A DNA stretch of 64,000 nt from Udeniomyces pyricola. Its lineage: Eukaryota > Basidiomycota > Tremellomycetes > Cystofilobasidiales > Mrakiaceae. Position numbers and translations under genes: made by a program. This document shows, in pieces, positions 11,701 through 21,872 of the stretch; position 1 is the stretch's first letter; every line of letters starts with the position of its first letter. The stretch is from assembly GCA_039545295.1 (NCBI GenBank), contig BCIK01000003.1, positions 1,420,721-1,484,720 of the forward strand, written 5' to 3'. The notes under the pieces are model-generated. The model was given only the letters and a program-made list of their open reading frames with translations, was not told the origin of the DNA and did no database searches.

Positions 11701-13482
11701 GAGAGGACGCACATTTGAGCAAGGTATGATCGCCACTGAGCTTGTATCACATCGATTCCGCTCAAACCCAGTCTAATCCGGCGTTGTCCTTTTTTTTTTG
11801 CTTTGTTCAGCTTGGAGTCGTCCTGTTTGAGCAGCTTGGAGAAGAGTATCCAGACACGCTTGGAAGGTAGGTCAAGCCTGCTTTCTGCTCTGCTGTATCT
11901 TCACTCTCATCTATTGACTTTGATCCAACTTAAATCCGCTCGTTCAATCAGTATCATCGCCGCCGAAGGAGCCATTGCCAACGTTGTCGGAATGACCCAG
12001 ATGAACCCGCCTGTCAAAGATCTTTGTGCGCACCGACACTTCTCGACCAAATCTTGCTCTTCTTCTCAACGGTTGTGTCACTATCGACTAACTTGGCCGT
12101 TTGACGTTGCTTTCGCCCTCTTTTCAGTGCCCCGAATGACCCCAATTCTCCGAAACAGACACGAAAAGGTCCAAGAAGCGTCGATCAACTTGATTGGACG
12201 AATCGGTATGTTCAACACGTCTTGTCTGCGTCTATTGTCGCACCACCCGACTCATTGTGCTTTTTTGACTCCACTCTGACCTCTCTCAGCCGATCGAGGA
12301 GCCGAGTTTGTACCTGCACGAGAATGGATGCGAATTTGCTTCGAGTTGCTTGATCTCCTCAAGGCCCACAAGAAGGGCATCCGCCGAGCGGCCGTCAACT
12401 CCTTCGGCTACATCGCCAAGGCGATCGGACCGCAGGATGTTTTGAGTGTCCTCTTGACCAATTTAAGGGTCCAGGAAAGGCAAAGTCGGGTGTGCAGCAC
12501 CGTCGCCATTGGTGCGTTACGCTATTGTCTCGCTCAACATGCTATTTCCTGTCAAACTTGATGCTCACAAAACCCTTATCATTCATCTTTTCGCCTCCGG
12601 TCCATATTCACAGCCATCGTCTCGGAGACGTGTGGTCCTTTCACTACCATTCCAGCTATTCTTAATGAGTACCGAACCCCAGGTTTGTGTCGCTATCTCG
12701 TGTTTATTTGTTTAACGAAACCACTATTCCCTCAGCTGACCATCGCTGTCGTCTTCAATGCGCCCCTTTCCCTGCTTTCCTTCGCTTATATACTCTGCAG
12801 AACTCAACGTTCGTAATGGATGTCTGAAAGCCCTTTCCTTTGTGTTTGAGTACGTTGGCGAGATGGCTAAGGATTACATTCACTCGGTCGTTGGTCTCCT
12901 CGAGGATGCTCTTACCGAGCGAGATGCCGTCCATCGGCAAACGGCTGCGTCCATCGTCAAGCACATCGCCCTCGGCGTCGCGTCATATGGACACGAAGAG
13001 GCCCTCACCCATCTTTTGAACCTTGTCTGGCCAAATTGTTTCGAGACGAGTCCGCACGTCATCATGAGCATTTCGGGCGCTGTCGAGGCGTTGGATGTTG
13101 GATTGGGTCAGGGAGTCATCCTTAGCTATCTTCTGCCAGGTCTCTTCCACCCCGGTACGTTTCACCATCAAATATCATATCGAGGTGTACGCTTATATGT
13201 TTTTTTACTGACTTACCAATTACTATTCTGTTTGTGGAATTGCAGCCCGAAAAGTCCGCGAAGTCTACTGGAGGTTCTACAACACGACCTAGTGAGCTGC
13301 CACTACTCAACTTTGATCATTCCGTTTTTAAGATATATTGGCTGACTCATCGCTTTGCTCATTGTGTTCTTCTCGCCAGTCTCCGAGCCACTGACGGCCT
13401 CGTGCCCTTTTACCCGAATCTTTCCTCGCTTTCTGAGGGCGACAACGACTACACCCGTCACGCCCTCTACTCGTTCCTCTAG
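8730..13482 (+). CDS. SF3B1/HSH155: U2 snRNP splicing factor 3b subunit 1 (SF3B1 / Hsh155)
   Basis: Start ATG 8730 ([19 protein letters not shown]). Many exons; the largest is about 9335-11474. SF3B1 is the HEAT-repeat core of SF3b, which clamps the branch-site/U2 snRNA duplex in the nucleus. The N-terminal region has three Arg/Lys-Trp-Asp sites ([29 protein letters not shown] at about 9560-9765) typical of U2AF-homology-motif ligands, surrounded by TP sites. From about 10080 the HEAT region is nearly colinear with the animal protein: [72 protein letters not shown]. Later exons carry [35 protein letters not shown] and [10 protein letters not shown]. It ends in an ALYSFL-type C-terminus, matching the family end. 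Length and order fit a full, intact gene. Confidence 0.97.
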
Positions 13483-14053
13483 GGCTTTCCCTCTTCGGCT
13501 CTTGCCTTTTCTACTTCGCCCCATATCTCTTCGTTTCCTTCTTTTTGTTTCACGCCTTTTTCTTACAATCTACAAACACTTTTACTTTATCCGCTGGCCT
13601 GCCTTTCCGTGTTTCCTTGGGTCCTGCGTTGTTTCTTCCCCTTCCATTCCCTGTTCTCGCTTCCTTCATTTCCTTTCTACTTGTCACCGGGGCATATTCT
13701 CGCTCTGTCACGCAAGTTGTATCTCATGACGAAACGGATATATTTGCATTTGTTGTCTCGACCGTGACGGACAGGTTATGATGCACGTAAACGGCAGGTT
13801 CTATGATTAGAAACCAACGAGAAAGACGATATACGATGAAACCATACGACCATTGATCCAAAAGATAGAAAGAAGAAAAGATATGACCCGAGAGTGGTTC
13901 GAGGGAGTGAGAAGACCGAAGAGGGGCAGCTAGAGGGTTGAAAGAGATACTACTGAATGGACTAGATGAAGGAGGCGAAGACTGGGTACAACGATGGGGG
14001 TAGAGGAAAGATATGATATGGGAGGTTTGTCGAGGGAAGGAGAGGATCCAGCT
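13483..14053. other. Convergent 3' region between SF3B1 and the protease gene
   Basis: Strongly pyrimidine-rich from about 13490 to 13700 (SF3B1 3' UTR side), then mixed sequence. I see no gene. Confidence 0.5.
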
Positions 14054-17000
14054 TTACGCCTGCTTGACGTTGAAAACGGGCGAAAGCCAAGTTTCTGAAA
14101 AGGTGGACAATCAGTGATGAAGCAGGTGAGCATGACGTCCAAACGCTTACGAGCGATAGACAAAGAAGAAACGATCCTACTCACCATAACTTTCATCCAA
14201 AGATTCGTCAGCGTAAAACTTGAGGCCGCGGACGAGAACACGATAAGTGCCGTTGGGGACTTTGGCCGTGCCGTTGCCTGACGCGCTGGAAAAGTAGAAG
14301 CCGTCCGATTGTGCGGAGAGCGGGTAGTCAAAGTCTGAAATTCGGTGAGAGTGAGCATCAGTCGACAGTCAACGATTCTGAAGGGCAAACCGCGGAAACC
14401 CGACCGATCCACAAAGCGGTCTATATACTCACACGCAACGCCATTGCCATCGGTCTGAGCCGTCGAGGACCATGAGTTTCGGTAGTTCAGATTGGATGTG
14501 AAGAGGTTGCCCACGATTTCGGTCTTACTGGCTTGGGCCCTTCGGTTGAGGACGTCATGGTGTGGCCGACCGGATCGCTTATGGGCAGAAGGCGAGAGAG
14601 TCGTATTGGCACTGACGAGATCAACCGAGAGCTTAGCAGTGCCTCCGATGAGTCTGGAAAAGCGAGAGAGAGAGGGAGAGAGAGAGGGAGAGAGAGAAAA
14701 CATAAGAACACAAATTACAAATTGAGGAGAGAAATTCAGCACCAGATCTATCAAAAGGGTACAGGTCAATCATGCTTGGACCCACCGGTACACAATCTCG
14801 GGTGCGTCTCCTTGAGCAAACGTGAAAGTCGGCGTCGCTGAGGCATCTACGAAGTTACCCTGCCCGTCAGCCAACGCTGGAAGCGGGACGCCGAAGTAGA
14901 AGTCGGACGTATCCAGGATGGGGAAGTCGTCCTTCATCGAAGCAGCAACGCCGGCGTAAGGAACGACAAAGTCGCCTCCCGAACCATCGGCGCTCTTGAT
15001 TTGGATCCAACCCTATGAAGCAGACGGGACGGGAATACCACGTTGTCAGTCCGACTCAACCGGCTGTGAAGATGCTAAGAGACCAAGTGATAGAACGAAC
15101 CGAATAAACCGGGACCTGCTTGACGTTGAGCGAGGGAGGAGCGACAGTGAAGCCAACCTTGACCGTAGACTTGGGGCCAACTGTGACGCTTGCCCGATTG
15201 AACGTCAACGAGGCAGCACCGTCGATGAGAGGGACCGGACCCAGGTTAGGCTGGTTCCCTTGCTGCAAAAGACGATCGATGATGTTGCGTGGTGTTAGTT
15301 TCTTGTTTTCTTCTCTCTCTCTCTTTTTGGCTTTCTTTCGAAGAAGGGGAAGAGGAAGAGAGGCCGATAATCCTGCGCCAAGGCGATACGTACAGTGGAG
15401 AAGGTCAGAGCAGCAGCAGCAGGGAGATGAGCAAGCTTATAAGTCTTGGCCTGAGGCGAGGTGTTCTGAAGGGTCAATTCCCCAGTTCGAAGCAGGTGCT
15501 GCGTATCGTTAAGGTTGAGTTGGCCTGGCGAAACGCGAACGGCGTTGTGAACTGCGGCGTAAGCATCAACCAACCCTCCTCCCTGATTAAGATCATTGAA
15601 ACCGGTCGGGTTCAGATTAGTATTGCACGTCTCTTGTCATGAGCCCTATAGCAGATGAAAAGACCTACCTGCTGGGCAACGGTGTTATAGGTCGTTCCAT
15701 TGATGCTTGAGGGGATCGGTCTCGCTGTCGTCTGCAGGAGATTTCGAATGTCGGCTGGTAGAAGTCTCTTGGGGCCCTGGTTTTGCGAGATGATCAACGC
15801 GACGACCCCCGAGATGAAGGGGCAAGCCATCGAGGTACCGGAAATGACGGTGTAACTGCCAAGTGCCTGTGGCCAAGTTGAGAGAATGTTGCCGCCTGGC
15901 GCAGCCACGGATGGCTTGAGGAAGTTATCGAAAGTGAGGCCGTATGATGTATAATCCGAAACCAGACCTCCCGTCTGTTTGTTGGGAGCATCTACCGTTT
16001 CTTTGGGGAATCCTGAGCGCACACAAAAAGAAGAATAAGCGAGATAAGACACTGTTTGGAAAGGCACTAATCAAGAATACGCCAAAGCACTCACGGATCG
16101 TAAGGGATGGGTTTGCTTGGAGGGCGGAGATGATGGCTTGACCGTCATCCGCAGTGATTCCAGCAGCCTCCATCTTAACATCGCCCAACGATGGATTGAT
16201 AATTCCGGCCGCGTTGTTGTAGATGAGCATGATCTGTAACGGAGGTTGGTAATTAGTTTGGAGTAAACGCAAGCCAATTTTGAATGCAAAGGCTATATAG
16301 TGGAAACGACTACATACTTTGCCGCCGGCGTTGAGAACGTTCTGGCCCTTTACCGCGAAAGAGCAGCTACCTCGTCGAATCAAGGCCACCTTACCAGTAA
16401 GATCGGCGGAGATGGACGAGCAAGCATCATCGGCGACTTGGGTGTTGAAAGAGGTTACGTAGATGGGGAAGGAGCTCGTCTCATTGATGTTCGATCCAGC
16501 CAGGAAGATGGGGGTGTTATTGGCGGAAGATATGTATGCAGCAGATGACAGAGGCGTGACGATGCTGCAAGTCAGAGGGTAGGCGTGTCAGGTCAGCTAG
16601 ATGTGCGGCAAAATCAGATCAGGTTGTGAAGCCAGAGCAACTTGCTCACTTGTCAACTGAAGAAACTGAGATGACACCGCCCGCACCGCCCGTCGATGGA
16701 GCTGAGGTGTAGTAAAGTCCAGAATCTCCTGAATTACCCGCACTGATGGACATGACGATACCTTCATCAGCAATCCGACTTGCGATTACGGACTCGACTT
16801 CGGACGTCCATCCGTTTGCGCCTCCCAATGACATGCTGATGATATCAGGCTTCGATTTCGCGGCAACTGTCGATGCATTGGTGGATGGCCAGTAAAATAG
16901 CAATGGTCAGTTAAAAGACCCATTACGGACTGTTATGACCCAAGATCAAACTCACGAAGCATAGCATTGATGATAACCGCGTTGTCTGATGAACCCTTGC

Positions 17001-18404
17001 ACCCGAACACTCGCCAGGAAGTAAGCTTGACATCGGGCGCCACTCCAGTGAAACCATATGGGTTGTTCGAAGAAGCCGCGATGATACCAGCGACGTGAGT
17101 TCCGTGACCACCCTGCAAAGCCAACCAGGTCAATCAGTCAAGGTGTGTAGAAATGACAATATCGCAGTGAGACGAGTACCGTACGTACGCATGTGTCAAG
17201 GGGATCATCATCGGGAATGGGAGTATTGGTTCCGTCGTACGCATCTCCAACCAAATCAGTGCCTCCAATAACGAGACATTCAGGGCGACCGAAGCATCCT
17301 CCAAGTGCTGGGTGAGTATAATCGGTACCCGAATCGATAATCGCGATTGTTACTCCTATCAAAGGTGAGAGAAGAACGCCAATCAGTCATCAGGATGACC
17401 AGGCTGGATCGCAGCGTCGAGAGAACGAGGAGACAAACCTGCGCCCGTGATGCCCTCGGCTCGAAGTTTGTCGACGCGGGTCATAACGTGGGGGGTACTA
17501 TGATCGAGATGTATATGGAATCCAGTCAATAAACCAAACTATCAGTTACAGATGAGCACTATGCCTCACTCACAATGTATCTGACGTTTCAGATGAAGGT
17601 CGACCGGGTTTGCCTGGCTTGGGACCGCCAGGGCCACCAGGACCACCAGGAGGACTACCAGGAGGACCACCAGGAGGACCACCAGGACCGCCAGGTCCAG
17701 GAGGAGAGTGCCCTGGCGGGGCCATGTGGGGATCTTCGCCGATAGGACGAGGGACTACAACGACGGGCCAGGTCTGCTTTACGGCAGGCATCGACTCAAG
17801 AAGGTCTTTGTGCTATAAGGAAGAAAAGAAGAAACCCAAATTTAATCACCAACTCAGTACCCCTACAGACCGATGCTAAAGTTAACGTACCTCATCATCG
17901 ATGGTCACCGATGCTCCGATGAAGAGCGAGTCGAAATCGAACTTTTTGTCGATCGTGTAAGGAATGCCTCGAGATCGAAGGTTGCGTTCGAGGTGCTCGT
18001 GTGGAGTCTGGTAGATTAGACGGGCCAAATGAGTGTATAAGAATGGGCAAGAGAACAGCAACGCAAGAGAGGGCGCAGAACGCATCGGGGAGACAGATTG
18101 TTCAAAAAAAAAAAAAAAAAATCGAAGAACACATCTGCGTACCCCAAGGTCTCGACGAGATAAAGATGATGCATCGGTGAGCTCGACAATATATTTGCCA
18201 GGAATTACGCGAGACTATAAATCGATGCAAGCCAATTTGTGAGTGATCGTGAAACCCGAAGAGCTCGTCAGAAGAAAAAAAAAGAGGCACAATCCATTGA
18301 CGAACCGAAGGTGTGCGTTCGAAAGTGGTAAGCGCTGCGTCGACCGTAGTTGAAGAGAGGAGAAGAGAGGAGAAGAGAGCGAGCGTGGGGAGCAAGGCAA
18401 CCAT
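14054..18404 (-). CDS. Secreted subtilisin-like serine protease (peptidase S8) with PA domain
   Basis: Start ATG 18404-18402; the sequence [18 protein letters not shown] is a good signal peptide. Stop at 14056-14054 (end PVFNVKQA). An inhibitor-I9-like propeptide follows ([25 protein letters not shown]). Next comes a collagen-like Gly/Pro linker (about 17600-17740). The catalytic Asp is in [19 protein letters not shown] (about 17290-17350), the His in [12 protein letters not shown] (about 17080-17110) and the Ser in [16 protein letters not shown] (about 15790-15835). [11 protein letters not shown] and [11 protein letters not shown] mark the substrate and oxyanion regions. A PA (protease-associated) insert lies at about 16100-16390 ([23 protein letters not shown]). 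The C-terminal third looks like an Fn3-type beta domain. This order fits fungal subtilases of the cucumisin/minor-extracellular-protease type. All three catalytic residues are present, so it is probably active outside the cell. Confidence 0.93.
17600..17740 (-). repeat. Collagen-like Gly-Pro repeat inside the protease gene
   Basis: On the minus strand the reading frame gives runs of PGG, PPG and GPG triplets, for example [18 protein letters not shown], ending [10 protein letters not shown]. The DNA is a tandem CCAGGAGGACCACCAGGA-type repeat. It sits between the propeptide and the catalytic domain, so it is probably a flexible or rigid spacer. Its copy number is likely variable. Confidence 0.8.
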
Positions 18405-19627
18405 GCTGAAGGAAGGGACACTCTTTGCGTAGAGCAACGTGGGTGTAAGCGAATACGGTGAAGAGATGAGACGTGGACGGAGAGATCAAGGAAAGCGGAC
18501 GATGAAAACAAAAGAGATCACGTCTGAAAAGATCAATCTCCTTGGTTTTATACATGTACGGTCTTCAAGCACGCGTTCTGTTCTCTCGACCCGGAACGCC
18601 AAGAATCATAACAATCGGCGGGGATAGGCGAAGGTGACTGATGATGGGTGGTCGATGATGCATGATGGGTCGGACCGCGAGGACGACGACCGCATGGTGA
18701 TAACGAGTTGGGAGCTAAACTGCAGACAATCAGTCGGGTCGGCAGCACAGAGCGGATATGTGGATGATCGACATTCGATATTTGATGATTGCCGGTCGAA
18801 ATGTCGAAGCTTGAAGGGGAAAGGAAGGGCATGGCGGCATCTATCATATCTCGGGGTCTTTTGTGAGACTTACGACGCGCAACGTGGTTGTTTTCTTTTT
18901 TTTTTTCTCCTTAAAGACGCGACGCGCGAACACGCATGGGTCGGTCGTCGACGGGAGATTGGCCGGATCATGTAGACAAGTGTAGATATCGCCTGAACTT
19001 GGAAATTTGAACCAAGTCTGAACCAAGTACCAAACATCTGAACGTTGAACGCTGAATGAATTCATGGACGCCTGAAAGATCTGAATGCGCTGTACGTCTG
19101 AAGGGTCTGAACATTCTGAGCACCTGAGATTGCCTGGGCGTTGCATGGCAGTAACTGCTTTGGATAACATAATTACGCTTGTAAAAACGCGAGATAATAG
19201 GACATGTTGAGACGCACGATGGAATCTAAATTGATTATATTATCGATTGGCTGTCAGTCCGCTGCAGCCACTTGCATACATTATGGCCTGCATAGCTAGC
19301 TGATGTACGCGCGTACACGTATATACGGCCTGTGCAGCTGCAGATCATCACGCACGTACACTGGCAGCTTTTCGGTTTTGCCGTACATGGGTCAGGCTGC
19401 GTCGGATATACGTTCCGCAGACGAGTTATATGCGCATACTACACATAACATAATAGGGTGAAGAGTTTGCAGATCGATACTATATGTGTGGCGCCACATA
19501 CCGATGCACGTCGGTCTCTCGATCTTCGATTTCAATATGCCGATCACGAGTCCCATGAGCGGCGCTGTTCACCTCACTTCCATCGCGTAATCAATCAAGC
19601 TATCAAGCCTTCTTCATATATATCACC
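18405..19627. other. 1.2-kb region between divergent genes
   Basis: It is the upstream region of the protease (minus) and of the unidentified gene (plus). It holds a run of short CTGAA-type repeats (18988-19125), a poly-T tract (18893-18909), alternating purine/pyrimidine and palindromic words at 19300-19330 (GTACGCGCGTAC-like) and two CTGCAG words at about 19261 and 19337. No convincing ORF. Confidence 0.5.
18988..19125. repeat. Irregular cluster of CTGAA(C) words
   Basis: About eight to nine copies of CTGAA or CTGAAC occur within about 140 bases at uneven spacing, several preceded by T or C. It is the least random-looking part of this intergenic region. It is not a regular tandem array. 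It may be a degenerate minisatellite or a cluster of binding sites upstream of the protease gene. Confidence 0.45.
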
Positions 19628-21516
19628 ATGCTACCCATTGTTTTCGCGTCCCTATGCTGTGGTGAGTGCATACACGCATGGTCTGATAGTGCATCATCCC
19701 GGCTACCGCCGGACCGTCTCAGCTCGCTTCCGTTGGCGCAATCTCGAATAATATCGCTGATTCATATGCACCCTTTCTGTCCTGTGAGCGTACCATATGC
19801 TCTCCGCACCGCCGTTTGCATCTCTGATCATTCAACAATCTGATCCTTCACCAACATACCGATTCATCGACCATCTATATCGCGTCGACGTGATCGCACG
19901 TATTGTGCATCCGATGATCGATGAACGTCGATTCTTGACGCATCAACCAACGTTGCTACACAACCACACTGCTCACTCGATCTTTGTCGGCTCCGGCGAT
20001 CGACTTGATTCTGGCGGCGTATCCATGAGAAGCTTACTTTTCATCTTCGGTCCCATCGTCAGACTTGGCTTTATGGCTCAATCATGGCGGAAGCGTCGTC
20101 AAGCCGCCCATCATCAACGACTACGAAGATCTAAACGGCAAGACGTACTTGACACGTCTATTGATCATGATGCCTCCGCGACGTGACCTCATCGTCTTCT
20201 GTAGAGATATTCATGACCCACTGATGAAGGTGTAAGTACCGTATCTCAATCTACGCAGAGGAAACGTCAGATCTACACATCTTAACCCTGCATGAAATCG
20301 AGTAACCGGCAGGCTACGTTCACTACCTGTTGTCGTACGTATTCATCAGTACCGCCCTGTATGCGTCTTCGATTTGGCGCGTATATCGCATTGGCATGGT
20401 GCTAGTATGAATCTACCCTGGTACGGGATCAGCAATCATTCTAAGTTGACCCTGCCCTCATTCAGGTGTACTCCTCTACTTACATCAGATCCTGCATCGC
20501 CCACGGGAACGAAAAGTTTGTCCTTCCTTCTTGGAGGCGCGCGTCACTGGACAGCAACAGCACACTTATCATCACTGATGCTGACTGACAACATGATGCC
20601 ACAACTCATTGTCATACTACGATTTGGCTTCTCAGACTTGATATGCGCCCATTCATACTCGATAGTCCGTGATGGTCTGCCTGTTCTTTTAGTACGCGCA
20701 CTCAAGGGGTTACGATTGACTGATTGTCGTTGCATCTCCTACCAGATCAGTGCATCGATCCGAACCCCACGTACCCTCTGTCTCCTAGACTTTGTCATGA
20801 TCTGCACGCACCGAACTTTGAGCCTCCAAATGAATCAGACCCCACGGATCGATCCGTTCAAGCCACGACCCTCGCAGGCCACGAACAGTCCAGCAATGCA
20901 GAAAGCATCTCCTCATCCGCTGCTCTGTCCGACGGCATCATGTTCCGCCGAGATCTCGTCCACTCCAGCGTCACGCATCGCAGAGTTAGGAAACTAAAAG
21001 CCTAGTCAGCTACTTGCCACACCTTTTCCAGAAGTTCAAGCTTGGCGGGATGTTCAAGTCTGTATTAACGGCGCGCGCGTTGCCTCCAGTTATTCCTCGC
21101 TCGACATCAACAGCGGCCTCTTCAGTTCCAGCCATCGCTTTCTAGTTCACGACGATCTCATCGCGTATCTCGGTACGATTGTTCCAGGTCCTGAGGGGAT
21201 GATTGCGGGTAGATCCGGCTCGCTAACGACTGAGCAGGACAGACCAGGATGGTTTGTATTTGACCAGCAGCATGCAAAGGCAGACGGACGGTAAGTTGTT
21301 GGTTTGAGATGGGTTGCCATCATACATGGTCAGCAAGGGCTGGCTAGGTTGAGTTTTACAGAGGGAGGAAGGGTCACTTGAGTGCCATCCTCGAGCTGAT
21401 CAACACGAGCAATCGTATGACTGCTCGCGTTCAGGTTCATCGTACGACCCAAGACACAGGCGAAGCACGTGTGGAAGAAGCTGAAGGCCCAAGTCAAGCA
21501 TGAGGTTGAGGGATGA
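19628..21516 (+). CDS. Unidentified multi-exon gene (possibly decayed)
   Basis: I do not recognise the protein. Coding-like pieces on the plus strand include MLPIVFASLCC followed by a GTGAGT donor (19628-19662); a segment ending GGSVVKPPIINDYEDLNGK (about 20080-20140); LTRLLIMMPPRRDLIVFC to 20230; an exon at 20312-20466 with RIHQYRPVCVFDLARISHW and MNLPWYGISNHSKLTLPSF; an exon with LDMRPFILD near 20635-20667; NQCIDPNPTYPLSP (about 20742) followed by acidic Ser-rich sequence; SSLDINSGLFSSSHRFLVHD and TIVPGPEGMIAGRSG (about 21040-21290); and a basic C-terminus KHVWKKLKAQVKHEVEG with stop at 21514-21516. Some joins (around 20560-20630 and 20970-21045) do not splice cleanly in one frame, so either small exons are missed or the gene is damaged. 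Start and exon set are tentative. Confidence 0.4.
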
Positions 21517-21872
21517 GATGCAGTCAAGAGACGGAGGGAGCTGTATCTGGGAGAGGATGGGAGAAAGGCAAGGGAGAAAGGATACAGGTGGACGGTTCGA
21601 TGTTGACGCGAGCTGATCATGATGCAAGGGTGGAAAGGTCGATTGACGCATATCTGTATTCACATGACAGAGAATGCTGCGTCTGTACCCACGAAAAGTT
21701 CACATTTGTATGAGAAGTTCTGAGCAAATCTGCAGAGTCACAAGGTGTAAATTACGAGAGGATGCAGATCAAAGCATTAACCAAATTTGACTACCAAATC
21801 AAAAGTATCTGGTATAATCTGGGTTCAGTTTGCCGCAGTTTCTTCTTTACTTTCCTGTCTGGCAAAAGCGCT
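21517..21872. other. Convergent 3' region
   Basis: Between the unidentified gene and the MetRS stop. Purine-rich at 21530-21590. Nothing else recognisable. Confidence 0.45.

Noticed and set aside
10874..11722. 282-codon minus-strand ORF opposite SF3B1
   Set aside because: It lies antisense to the HEAT-repeat exons and crosses a plus-strand intron; codon-structure shadow.
1906..18566. 15-base word CATGTACGGTCTTCA shared by about 1906 and 18552
   Set aside because: One or two shared 15-mers are expected by chance in 64 kb, and the flanks do not match.
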